A DNA stretch of 64,000 nucleotides from Pelotomaculum thermopropionicum SI (GTDB lineage: Bacteria; Bacillota; Desulfotomaculia; Desulfotomaculales; Pelotomaculaceae): positions 1,984,001 to 2,048,000 of the forward strand of contig AP009389.1 in NCBI GenBank assembly GCA_000010565.1. Reading direction: 5' to 3'. Made by a program: the position numbers and the translations under genes. The notes under the pieces are model-generated. The model worked only from the letters and a program-made list of their open reading frames with translations, did not search any database and was not told the origin of the DNA. Below are positions 40,396 through 49,065 of this stretch, piece by piece. Numbering within the stretch: position 1 is the stretch's first letter; each line of letters begins with the position of its first letter.

Positions 40396-42557
40396 GTTTC
40401 AATTCCTCATAGGCAGGCTAAAAACTCCGCCCATTTCTCCGGTAGTTTCTCCAGGAGAAAGTTTCAATTCCTCATAGGCAGGCTAAAAACTGTGCTAGAT
40501 TATTATTCTAGCACACTATAGAGGGAAGTTTCAATTCCTCATAGGCAGGCTAAAAACTATGTATATGTGTTTCAAAAAGTGCTATGATAGCACGTTTCAA
40601 TTCCTCATAGGCAGGCTAAAAACCCCTTTAGATATCTCCGTCAGGGGGGGTAGTTATTGGTTTCAATTCCTCATAGGCAGGCTAAAAACCGCAAAAACAA
40701 TCCTCTTTTACCGCCCTTCAACGAGGTTTCAATTCCTCATAGGCAGGCTAAAAACAAATACTCCCGACAAGGACACCCCAAAGTGTCTTTATAGTTTCAA
40801 TTCCTCATAGGCAGGCTAAAAACGAAAAAGTACAACATAAAGTGAAAAATATTTATAAACGTTTCAATTCCTCATAGGCAGGCTAAAAACGGATATAGTT
40901 GGGCAGACTCATTTCCTCACCTTTTTCAGTTTCAATTCCTCATAGGCAGGCTAAAAACGCGCAGCGGTTACCAATATCCGGTTGACGCTAGGAGAGTTTC
41001 AATTCCTCATAGGCAGGCTAAAAACAGGGAAGTTTTTTCGTATACTGACTTCATACCCACTGGAGTTTCAATTCCTCATAGGCAGGCTAAAAACGGTATT
41101 GGCAACAAGGAGATTGATGGGAGGTGATGTTGTTTCAATTCCTCATAGGCAGGCTAAAAACTTTTTTGCACTGTATCAGACGATATATGTTGGTCCGGGT
41201 TTCAATTCCTCATAGGCAGGCTAAAAACGGATATTCCCAGGAACAAGTTGCCCGCCTCCTGGGAAGTTTCAATTCCTCATAGGCAGGCTAAAAACTTCAG
41301 GTATTGAACTTATCTTGCTCAGACCTGCACAGTTTCAATTCCTCATAGGCAGGCTAAAAACGGTCGTACCATTCGGCGTATTTGGAAACGGGAATATGTT
41401 TCAATTCCTCATAGGCAGGCTAAAAACTGCAAAAATGGATATTAAGTCTTGTAATTGGTGGTTGTTTCAATTCCTCATAGGCAGGCTAAAAACATAATTT
41501 CCAAGAAAAAAAGTTAATACCTTTTTCAGTTTCAATTCCTCATAGGCAGGCTAAAAACAAATCCTGCTATTTGGAAAGAGTGGTTAAAGGACCCGGGTTT
41601 CAATTCCTCATAGGCAGGCTAAAAACTGTATTACGAATTGTAAACAAAGCCGCCAATAGCGTTTCAATTCCTCATAGGCAGGCTAAAAACTTTTCTGCGA
41701 ACGCTCCCCTTTGTCACCCAGAACCGGGTTTCAATTCCTCATAGGCAGGCTAAAAACAAGTCTATAGCAAATTGTATTAAATTCTGATACAATGTTTCAA
41801 TTCCTCATAGGCAGGCTAAAAACGGTTAGAGGATTGGTGGGAGAGATAGCAGAGAAAGCAGTTTCAATTCCTCATAGGCAGGCTAAAAACACCTTTAGTT
41901 ATTTGTTTCCATGCCCTTTTTATCCAGGTTTCAATTCCTCATAGGCAGGCTAAAAACAAATTTTCTATTTATCATTTTTTCACTCTTTTTACGTTTCAAT
42001 TCCTCATAGGCAGGCTAAAAACTGAAAACTTACCCACCTCTTTACCAAATTTCCACCACTGGTTTCAATTCCTCATAGGCAGGCTAAAAACGTTATCCCC
42101 ATTTTCCCCAGGGTTATCTCCATGTTCTTGTTTCAATTCCTCATAGGCAGGCTAAAAACATAACATCCTCGGCAACTAAAATTGGACACCTACCGGTTTC
42201 AATTCCTCATAGGCAGGCTAAAAACCCGGCATCTTCTCCGACGCGGCTACCGCGATTGACCCGTTTCAATTCCTCATAGGCAGGCTAAAAACCGGCGCGC
42301 TGCCCAAGCTGGCCAGGCAGGTTTACAGGGTTTCAATTCCTCATAGGCAGGCTAAAAACCGCTCCGCAGGGGTCAGGTAAATCCCTTTTTTAGCGTTTCA
42401 ATTCCTCATAGGCAGGCTAAAAACATATCCGGCATGCGCCTTACGAACCGGGTGAGAACGCGTTTCAATTCCTCATAGGCAGGCTAAAAACCCAGTCAAA
42501 CCAGACATCATCGAGTGTTTGCCCGGTGTTTCAATTCCTCATAGGCAGGCTAAAAAC
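40396..42557 (-). CRISPR. CRISPR array block D (leader-proximal; ~33 repeats)
   Basis: Same 30-nt repeat and a period of about 66 bp. The right-most repeat (42528-42557) abuts the leader, so this block holds the newest spacers and is the only block directly connected to the leader promoter. Adjacent spacers 40491-40527 and 40558-40593 both carry GTGCTA...TAGCAC inverted repeats. Confidence 0.97.
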
Positions 42558-42732
42558 CCATCTTGTAGCCCAAAAAATAAGGCCCTTTTGCTTGGGTACA
42601 TATATAATTTTAGATGTTTACTTCCCCGACGATCCCGTTGCCGCAAGGTTTCTAATATCCCGAAGCTGTCGTCGCTCCCCCGGCATTTCTGCGCTACCGG
42701 TATTCGACGACAATTCTCATTCGGCTTACATA
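42558..42732 (-). promoter_or_regulatory. CRISPR leader
   Basis: 175 bp without a gene, between the cas2 stop and the first repeat. It is placed on the leader side because crRNA handle orientation, the degenerate repeat at the far end and cas1-cas2 adjacency all agree. An A/T-rich segment around 42598-42620 (ATATATAATTTTA on the plus strand) could hold the array promoter. An inverted repeat CCCAA (42569-42573)/TTGGG (42592-42596), with A- and T-runs inside, lies 11-39 bp from the repeat, where leader-anchoring motifs for Cas1-Cas2 integration are found in other systems. The promoter position is inference. Confidence 0.75.
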
Positions 42733-42996
42733 TCAAATTATATTTTCATCCCCGCCTTTCTTCAAGCCTATTATTTCACGGGAAGAATATTTCGTCGTAC
42801 GAAGATGATAAAAAATAACCGAGTCCTCATCTTTCCTAATAATTCTCTCCAGTTCCATCTTCAACTTCTTTAAATTAGCTTCGGAAATCTCCCCTTCGAG
42901 TACAGAGTTCTGGACCCAATTAAGGTACTGGCGGCACTTTTTCAGGACCCTGGCCACCCTTTTTTGGTTGACATCGTAAACCAGGATAACAAACAA
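42733..42996 (-). CDS. cas2: Cas2
   Basis: 87 residues from a TTG at 42996 (reading M-F-V-I-L-V-Y-D-V-N-Q-K-R), the standard Cas2 start, with GGTGA just upstream. The ATG at 43056 would add 20 residues unlike the family. Ferredoxin-like fold with the conserved Asp in Y-D-V-N, then R-V-A-R-V-L-K-K-C-R-Q-Y-L and the typical N-S-V-L-E-G. Structural partner of Cas1 in spacer integration. Last gene of the I-B operon, followed directly by the leader. Confidence 0.9.
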   Translation of the reverse strand: MFVILVYDVNQKRVARVLKKCRQYLNWVQNSVLEGEISEANLKKLKMELERIIRKDEDSVIFYHLRTTKYSSREIIGLKKGGDENII

Positions 42997-43073
42997 GGTA
43001 GGGTCACCAGCCTTATTTATAAAAGCAATAACATGCCAACTGACTATCCCATCCAAGCCGGCGTATTATTACT

Positions 43074-44066
43074 TTACCACCTGGCCACAAAGGCCTGGTA
43101 CTCCTTTTCACCCATCAGGTGTTTTTCCAGTTTGTACAGCTCCAACCGGATCAACCTGCGGTAAGAGACCGGCCGTCCTATTTCCCTGTGATTGATGGTT
43201 GTCTTCAGTTTCTCGTCAAGATTCTCCACAAAACATTTTCTAGCCTTTTCTTTCATCATTATACCTTCCGTACCCCGGTCGAAGTCTTCCTTTGTAATCA
43301 TTTTCTTTCCCAGTAGAGTAAAAATCAGCCTGTCCACTATTATCGGCTTAAATATTTCGGCTATGTCCAGGTTCAGCGTAAAACGGCGGAAGTTGGTGGC
43401 GTGCAGGTAGCCAATGCGGGGGTCCAGGTGGGTTTTGTAGATTTCGCTAAGGCAGATGGTGTAAATGAGGGAATTGCCGAAACTGATCAGGGTGTTCAAA
43501 TAATTTTTGGGCGGGCGGCGGCTGCGCTCCTGAAACGCGAAGTCGGGGTTGTCCACTATTTCGTCGAAAGCCCGGTAGTAATGGTCGCGGATGTTTCCCT
43601 CCAGCGCCATCAGAGACGACGTGTCCCGGCATTCTTCTATGGGAGCCATTAAATTTTCTATTGCATTTAACTTGCCTCCCACGTCCTTTTCCCTGCCATA
43701 GTAGTATTTCAGTACCTGTCTGATGTTTTTGGCCGCGCCACGCACAATTTCCTTCGCTATGACCAGGCGCTTTTCTTCGTCCAGGTAGTGCTCCGCCTGT
43801 TTTAAAGTCATGTAGCCGGAGTTCAAATGCTCGCGCGGGTAGAAGGATCCCATGTAATATCCGTGGTAATTGAAAAAGTGCAGGGTGATCTCTTTTACGG
43901 AAAGAAATTCCAGGAGCTTCTTGTTTACGTCCACTTCGCCGAAAATCATTATCTCACCGGTATCCTCGACCGGGATGAAGCGCCTGCCTTCCTCCGTTTC
44001 AAAGTAAAGAGTGTTGTCTTTGCGGGAAAGCTCGCCATTGGAGAAGATGTAAAGGGTTTTTTTCAT
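43074..44066 (-). CDS. cas1: Cas1 integrase
   Basis: 330 residues from the ATG at 44066 (M-K-K-T-L-Y-I-F-S-N-G), which has GGGGGTGG six bases upstream; the frame extends further but that would overlap cas4. The metal-binding triad is visible: E156 (A-L-E-G-N-I-R-D), H222 (Y-L-H-A-T-N-F) and D234 or E237 (L-D-I-A-E-I-F-K-P). This is the I-B (Cas1b) type. Forms the spacer-integrating complex with Cas2, with Cas4 supplying PAM-dependent trimming. It may also serve the Cmr system, which has no adaptation genes of its own here. Confidence 0.95.
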   Translation of the reverse strand: MKKTLYIFSNGELSRKDNTLYFETEEGRRFIPVEDTGEIMIFGEVDVNKKLLEFLSVKEITLHFFNYHGYYMGSFYPREHLNSGYMTLKQAEHYLDEEKRLVIAKEIVRGAAKNIRQVLKYYYGREKDVGGKLNAIENLMAPIEECRDTSSLMALEGNIRDHYYRAFDEIVDNPDFAFQERSRRPPKNYLNTLISFGNSLIYTICLSEIYKTHLDPRIGYLHATNFRRFTLNLDIAEIFKPIIVDRLIFTLLGKKMITKEDFDRGTEGIMMKEKARKCFVENLDEKLKTTINHREIGRPVSYRRLIRLELYKLEKHLMGEKEYQAFVARW

Positions 44067-44095
44067 ATAGAACCACCCCCGCCCGTTTATAAAGA

Positions 44096-44599
44096 TCAGG
44101 ACCAGCAAAATTCAGCGTAAGCGCACTTCTTACAAAAGTTTATTTTCACCGGCGCCGGCGGTGCGGGCAGGTAAAGGATGCGCAGGATCTCCCGGCGCAC
44201 CCTGTCCAGTTCCAGCTCCGTTTGTTCATCCAGCACCACTTCTTCTCTGCGCTTTTCCCTGGGGAAACGCAATTCTCCCCTGGCCACGATGCCGCGCTGC
44301 TTTAATTCGCTCAGGTAGAACGCCAGCTGCATGCGGGCGCTGTTGCGGTACTTGGAGCTTTTTTTGACTTCCCCGATGACCAGGCCTTCATCGCTGGCAC
44401 GAAAAACATCCATTTTGCTGTGACCCACCAGCAATTCTTTGCGCTCGCGCGGGTAAGAGTAATCCTGAATGAAGCGTCCCAGGCTCACATTGGCGTCATC
44501 TTCGTCCGGGTTGATCTGGTGGCCTATCAGCCATACCTCCCTGGGGCATATGTAATAGTACCAAACCAGAGTGCCGCTGACGTTGATTTCCTGGTCCAT
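44096..44599 (-). CDS. cas4: Cas4 exonuclease
   Basis: About 167 residues from the ATG at 44599 (M-D-Q-E-I-N-V-S-G-T-L), preceded by a G-run ribosome binding site; an upstream ATG at 44650 is less likely. RecB-type nuclease: H-S-K-M-D-V-F and G-E-V-K-K-S-S-K supply the acidic/Lys motif. Iron-sulfur cysteines are one near the N-terminus (Y-I-C-P-R-E) and three at the C-terminus (F-C-K-K-C-A-Y-A-E-F-C). Trims prespacers and selects the PAM end. Lies between the small ORF at 44604 and cas1. Confidence 0.92.
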   Translation of the reverse strand: MDQEINVSGTLVWYYYICPREVWLIGHQINPDEDDANVSLGRFIQDYSYPRERKELLVGHSKMDVFRASDEGLVIGEVKKSSKYRNSARMQLAFYLSELKQRGIVARGELRFPREKRREEVVLDEQTELELDRVRREILRILYLPAPPAPVKINFCKKCAYAEFCWS

Positions 44600-44603
44600 C
44601 ACT

Positions 44604-44711
44604 TTATTTACCCCCCACAGGTATTGCGGCACCTTTATGTATTTTTGCAACCTCCGGCCATGAGTAGAACACCGCGACTCCTATCCCGGCAAGCAGATAT
44701 GAGGTGTGCAT
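44604..44711 (-). CDS. Small hydrophobic ORF (35 aa) between cas3 and cas4
   Basis: Begins with ATG at 44711, seven bases after a strong GGAGG, and ends with TAA four bases before the cas4 ATG. Its last codons carry the G-run that acts as the cas4 ribosome binding site, so translation of the two is probably coupled. Sequence M-H-T-S-Y-L-L-A-G-I-G-V-A-V-F-Y-S-W-P-E then a basic tail suggests one short membrane-associated helix. No known cas family. It could be a leader peptide that controls cas4 translation rather than a functional protein. Confidence 0.4.
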   Translation of the reverse strand: MHTSYLLAGIGVAVFYSWPEVAKIHKGAAIPVGGK

Positions 44712-44822
44712 GTAAAATCCTCCATATTGCGCCTCTCTGCGTTTCCCTGAGCGATGCCGGCTCAACGCAAAAGTCTCGCATAATGAATAATCTTCATAGT
44801 GACAGTCTTTCTTTAAACGTAA

Positions 44823-47240
44823 CTAAATGAACCAGATCTCTTTTTCATCATCTGTAGCAACATAGGAAAGGCCTGTTTCCCTGGAGTAAAGCGACTCTCC
44901 CTTAATGCGCAAAATGGCTCTCTTTTCCACCGGCTCTCCCACTTCCCTGGCCGTTTCCTCCGGTAACTGGACGATAAAGTGCTGCATCAACCCCATGAAC
45001 TGCTTTTTATCCGTATATTCCAGGGAAGACAAAAACCCTTTGGCGGCATATCTGTCCCAGATCTCGTCCGGGTTATGGCAGCCGAATCTTTTCATGGCCA
45101 GGTCCACTTCTGGAGGCAATTCGCCAAAAACGAGAGGAACAAAGATACCGTACTGGGGCACCTGCCGGCCAAAAGGGCTCAGTCCCGCCGGTGCGGTGTA
45201 ATAACCCCGGGCGCCTTCCAGGATTTTTTCCAGCGGTGTCTGGCGGGTGTTGCGCTGAAAGCACATCTGGTAATACCGGTGGACCAGTCGGCCGGCTGTA
45301 GCTTCGTCAAACACCCTGTTTTCGGCCAGGCAGATGTCGGTGACCTCCCGCTGCTCCCCGCCCCTGTAGACATAAGGTCTGGTTTTCTTTTCCCCGCCGC
45401 GCAAAAACTCAAAGATAAAAAGTTTACCTTTCTCCCCTTCACCATGCCGGTTTACGCGTCCTGCCGCCTGCACCAGCGATGGGATCACCGGCAGAGCCCG
45501 GAATAACTCTCTGAAACTTAAGTCCACCCCGGCTTCTAAAACCTGGGTGCACACAACCAGGGCACCCCGGCCGTTTTTTAAAGAGGATTTGATGGCGGCG
45601 ATTTTCTCTTTTTTATGCAGAGGCGTCATTCGCCCGGAGAGAAAGTATAATTCGCCTTCATGAACCTCGCCGCACAACCGCCGGTAAACTTCAGCAGCAT
45701 CCCGTACAGTGTTTAAAATGGCCGCCGTGGAACCGCAAGTGTTGTAGGACTTAAGCACTTTTTCGGCCAGGGAATTTTCATCCTCAGTATCACCGACTTC
45801 CACCTGGTAGCGATTTGAAACAGGTTCAGCCCGGCCCAGGGAAACCACCCGGCCAAAAACTCCACCGTCGGTGCGGGGCATGGTGGCGGTGACAAACAAA
45901 AATTTCGAGCCAAGTTCGGCAGTAGCAGCTTCAGCCAACGCCAGAAAAAGGTTCCAGGCGTCAGCGTTGATGATCTGAGGTTCGTCTACAATTACAAAGG
46001 CATTCCTCAGGCCGACCAGCCGCAGGGTATTTTGGGCACGGTAAGGAAAGAGGGCCAGGAAGAGCTGGTTGAAGGTGGTGGCCACCACCGGCGCCTGCCA
46101 GGTTTCCAGGAGCAGGTCTTCCGCCAGTTCATGCTCCACCAGACCCTGCAGGACGGAGAGGTGGTGGTGGGTGAGCACGGGAAGCCCGCTGGCCCTTTTT
46201 ATTTCCAGTGCTGCCTGGGATAAAATGGAGAGATAAGGCGCTACGTAGATAATCCTCCTGCACAGGCCCCTCGCGACGGCCCGGAGGGCTACGGAGAGGG
46301 CGGCCATGGTCTTGCCGTAACCCGTGGGCAGTTCCAGGGTGAACATTTTCTCCCGCTCTTCTTTCAGAAAACTCTCCACCGCAATCTGGCGCCATTTTTC
46401 CCTGACCTCCAGAATTGACCGGTCGGCCTGCCCGGTCATTTCACTCCTGCGTCCGCTGCAATACCGCTGGATGCTGTCCAAGGCCGAGACGGCCCGGGCC
46501 GGAGTCAGGAAATTATTATCGTCAGCGAGGAAATCGCCGGCGTGCAGGCGGTCTGCAGTGATCAGGCGGGAATTCTCTTGCTGGAGACAGAGGCGCGCAC
46601 CTATCTCGTAAGGATTTCCCTCCTTTAACAATTTTTCCACCCAGGTGGCCATCTCAGTGGCCCACCTGGGCCAGCAATCTGGGCCGGCTATGGAGGATAT
46701 TTTTTCCACCAAAGACTGTGGCTTCTTATTGTACATTTGCAACCTGTCATCAATTTCCGGAAAGTAAAGTGCCACCAGATTCAGCAAACCCGGAACGTCC
46801 ACCTCCATAATCTCGGTGGGTGCAATGATTCCGGTCCATGGCGGAAAATCTCCGTTTACATCCTCGATCCTGCCGTGGTGGTTGTACAGGAATTGGGTCA
46901 GGTTGACGGCCAGGTGGCACAGTCTCTTTCTCTCCTGCCTGGCAGGCTGCCAGACTTCCAGAAGGTCGGCAAAAAGAGCGGCAAAGAGCATGGCCCCCGC
47001 AAAGGCGTGGGGCATGCCTTTTTTGGTCTTCCCCTGAATATAGTTCTGCCAGGGTCTGCTGCTTTTCCCCGCGTCGTGCAACAGCCCTGCCAAAAACCTG
47101 AGCCGCTCTGGGCGGTCTCCGGCCGTGCTGCCACAGGCCTCAGCCACGGCCAACAGGTGCTCCTTTAGAGGGTATGTTTTGCCACCATCGGCCGGTCGGG
47201 CGATACATTCTTCCAGCGGGAAGCCTTTTACCACAGGCAT
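44823..47240 (-). CDS. cas3: Cas3 nuclease-helicase (type I-B)
   Basis: 805 residues. The N-terminal HD nuclease has its metal-binding pair at H55-D56 (G-L-L-H-D-A-G-K), a further His in P-H-A-F-A-G and H-H-G-R near residue 121. The SF2 helicase follows: Walker A L-P-T-G-Y-G-K-T at about 304-311, DExH-type motif V-D-E-P-Q at 418-422, motif III T-A-T-M-P, motif V E-A-G-V-D-L-S and motif VI Q-A-A-G-R-V-N-R-H. Degrades DNA bound by Cascade. Its start overlaps the cas5 stop by 13 bp. Confidence 0.95.
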   Translation of the reverse strand: MPVVKGFPLEECIARPADGGKTYPLKEHLLAVAEACGSTAGDRPERLRFLAGLLHDAGKSSRPWQNYIQGKTKKGMPHAFAGAMLFAALFADLLEVWQPARQERKRLCHLAVNLTQFLYNHHGRIEDVNGDFPPWTGIIAPTEIMEVDVPGLLNLVALYFPEIDDRLQMYNKKPQSLVEKISSIAGPDCWPRWATEMATWVEKLLKEGNPYEIGARLCLQQENSRLITADRLHAGDFLADDNNFLTPARAVSALDSIQRYCSGRRSEMTGQADRSILEVREKWRQIAVESFLKEEREKMFTLELPTGYGKTMAALSVALRAVARGLCRRIIYVAPYLSILSQAALEIKRASGLPVLTHHHLSVLQGLVEHELAEDLLLETWQAPVVATTFNQLFLALFPYRAQNTLRLVGLRNAFVIVDEPQIINADAWNLFLALAEAATAELGSKFLFVTATMPRTDGGVFGRVVSLGRAEPVSNRYQVEVGDTEDENSLAEKVLKSYNTCGSTAAILNTVRDAAEVYRRLCGEVHEGELYFLSGRMTPLHKKEKIAAIKSSLKNGRGALVVCTQVLEAGVDLSFRELFRALPVIPSLVQAAGRVNRHGEGEKGKLFIFEFLRGGEKKTRPYVYRGGEQREVTDICLAENRVFDEATAGRLVHRYYQMCFQRNTRQTPLEKILEGARGYYTAPAGLSPFGRQVPQYGIFVPLVFGELPPEVDLAMKRFGCHNPDEIWDRYAAKGFLSSLEYTDKKQFMGLMQHFIVQLPEETAREVGEPVEKRAILRIKGESLYSRETGLSYVATDDEKEIWFI

Positions 47241-47956
47241 ACCACCTTGCCCTCAGGCAATTTCAAAAATTTACAGGCGATTTCCGGTACCTTTCGGACT
47301 TTTACTTTAAGAGGCTTGCCATTTACTTCGTAAATGACATTCAACGTCCGTTCAAAAAACCGGCCGCCGACGTGGCGGTAGGGAAGGGCCCTGGCCACGG
47401 CGTAATTACCTCCCGGCTCAACTAAAATTTCTTGAATAACCCCCTGAGGCACCACAGATGAACAGGGCAAAGGCTCCTCTTCACCAGGAGCTACCTCCAG
47501 CAGCGGATAAAGGCCGTGAAAAACCGGGAAGGTAAGGCAGTAGGCCGACCCCAGGTAAGTATGGTAAACGCTTTGTCCCGTCCGGATCCGCTCTGCAAGT
47601 TCACCCAGCCTGCTGCCGGTGTAATATACCAGGTAGTGGGGCGACACCACCAGTTCAATAGTAGTCAGCCTGTTAAAAGAATCTCCCCCACCCCCGGTGA
47701 AGCCCTTCCCGTGCATGGACATCTGGGCACATACTGTACGCACCGGCTTCAACAGGGAAAGACCCACAAAGTGTTCTTCATGCAAAAAGGCCGCTCCTGC
47801 TTCGTCATCAAAGTCCAGACCCAGCACCGAAGCCAGCAGGCCGTGGATTGTGGGCCTGGGGGGGAAAGGGTAGGTAGCATGGGTAGCGGTAGTATCGGGT
47901 TGACGAAAATGAGCCAGGGAGCCTTTAATGCTAAAAACCAGTACTTGGTCATACAT
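47228..47956 (-). CDS. cas5: Cas5 (type I-B, Cas5h-like)
   Basis: 242 residues from the ATG at 47956. M-Y-D-Q-V-L-V-F-S-I-K-G-S-L-A-H-F-R matches the usual Cas5 opening, and AAGGAGG lies upstream at 47969-47975. The ATG at 47986 immediately after the cas7 stop is the alternative. RAMP fold; binds the 5' handle of the crRNA and caps Cascade. The C-terminal part (R-T-L-N-V-I-Y-E-V-N-G-K-P-L-K-V-K-V-R) is family-like. Confidence 0.9.
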   Translation of the reverse strand: MYDQVLVFSIKGSLAHFRQPDTTATHATYPFPPRPTIHGLLASVLGLDFDDEAGAAFLHEEHFVGLSLLKPVRTVCAQMSMHGKGFTGGGGDSFNRLTTIELVVSPHYLVYYTGSRLGELAERIRTGQSVYHTYLGSAYCLTFPVFHGLYPLLEVAPGEEEPLPCSSVVPQGVIQEILVEPGGNYAVARALPYRHVGGRFFERTLNVIYEVNGKPLKVKVRKVPEIACKFLKLPEGKVVCLW

Positions 47957-47986
47957 GCCTTCTGTCAACCTCCTTACGCGAGGCAC

Positions 47987-48955
47987 CTACCACATTTTCA
48001 ACTCTTCCCCCGGCAATTCACCTTTTGTCTTTAAGCCTGGAGTTTTTATCCAGCGCACCCTGGCAATCTTGTCGCAGTGAGGGCTGTTACTGCCGATGAG
48101 GCCGGCTAATTTTGAAATATCCAGGGTCACTTCCTCCAGGGATGTGGGCGGCTGTCCACCAAGCCAGGCCTCTCGCCCCGGCTCCAGGTTGAGGTATTCC
48201 TCCAGGTAACCGATGCGGAAAAACCTGTCTTTATATTCCACGTGAATTAACAAGAGAGGCTGCTGAATGCCCCGGCCGCGGGCCTGCCTGTGCAATGTGC
48301 CCTTCCAGAGTCCCTCCAGCAGCAGCTCCAGGTCGTCCTCGCTCATTTTAGTCTCTTCCGCTATGGAGGCATTGATCACTCCCGGCATGGCAAAGACGGC
48401 AAAGGGCAGAGTGTAAGTGGTCCAGATGGTACCCTGTTCTTTCCCTTCATCTTCACCGGCATCACTAACGTCACGACTAGGCATGACCACCGTTCCCTGG
48501 ACATACCTGGTTTCCACCGGGTGCAGGGAATGTGCCCAGCCAAACTGAACCGGGCCGGTCTTATGAAAACTCTTTTTGGACACACTGAAAACGGCACCAA
48601 AAACCCGCATATCGAAGGCAGACTCCAGTAAGGCAGCAGGCTTGTCCGGGTGATCCTTGCGGCCCGCCCTTTCCAAAATGGCCTCCGCCAGCCGGTCCCG
48701 CCCCAGCAGCTTGCCATCGGGCGTTCTCTCTTCCCGGCAGAAAACGTAGTAGCTGCCGCCCTTACCGCCCCCGTCCGGGTATTTGGCCAATACATAGTCC
48801 CGCACGTCCCTTTTAATGCTGACGTCGGAAAGGGATATCCTGCCGTCGTCCTCACCGAAAATGCGCCTGGCGTCGGAGTCATTCAAGGGGTCCCGGTTTG
48901 GTATCCCGTCCTTCACAGCCTTGACAAACAAAATTTCCCCACTGTTAACTGCCAT
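47987..48955 (-). CDS. cas7: Cas7 (type I-B, Csh2 family)
   Basis: 322 residues. Characteristic N-terminus G-I-P-N-R-D-P-L-N-D and S-D-V-S-I-K-R-D-V-R-D-Y, then A-F-D-M-R-V-F-G-A-V-F and G-P-V-Q-F-G-W-A-H-S, all Csh2/Cas7b signatures. It forms the Cascade backbone, one copy about every six nucleotides of the guide, which is relevant to the period-6 mismatches of the candidate regulatory RNA at 51525. AAGGGGG precedes the ATG. Confidence 0.95.
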   Translation of the reverse strand: MAVNSGEILFVKAVKDGIPNRDPLNDSDARRIFGEDDGRISLSDVSIKRDVRDYVLAKYPDGGGKGGSYYVFCREERTPDGKLLGRDRLAEAILERAGRKDHPDKPAALLESAFDMRVFGAVFSVSKKSFHKTGPVQFGWAHSLHPVETRYVQGTVVMPSRDVSDAGEDEGKEQGTIWTTYTLPFAVFAMPGVINASIAEETKMSEDDLELLLEGLWKGTLHRQARGRGIQQPLLLIHVEYKDRFFRIGYLEEYLNLEPGREAWLGGQPPTSLEEVTLDISKLAGLIGSNSPHCDKIARVRWIKTPGLKTKGELPGEELKMW

Positions 48956-49065
48956 TTAAATAGTCCCCCTTTTTAATTTAGTGTTAATTTTGCAAACCTA
49001 TTCAGCAGACAATAGTGATTGGTCATCTAATAAGAATAATAAGAAGCGATGTTACTTTAACTTCC

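Noticed and set aside
5119-42497. Many short plus-strand frames with F-Q-F-L-I-G-R-L-K-T or V-S-I-P-H-R-Q-A-K-N repeats
   Set aside because: These are translations of the 30-nt CRISPR repeat in different frames; they follow the repeat period and have no ribosome binding sites.
5142-42557. Leader on the left (array transcribed rightward)
   Set aside because: The repeat gives the conserved ATTGAAAC 5' handle only on the minus strand, the degenerate repeat is at the left, and cas2 plus a non-coding leader are at the right.
5142-42557. Spacers that target the mobile elements inside the array (self-targeting)
   Set aside because: I could not see a clear match by eye. Deciding this needs a search of all spacers against the window and genome.
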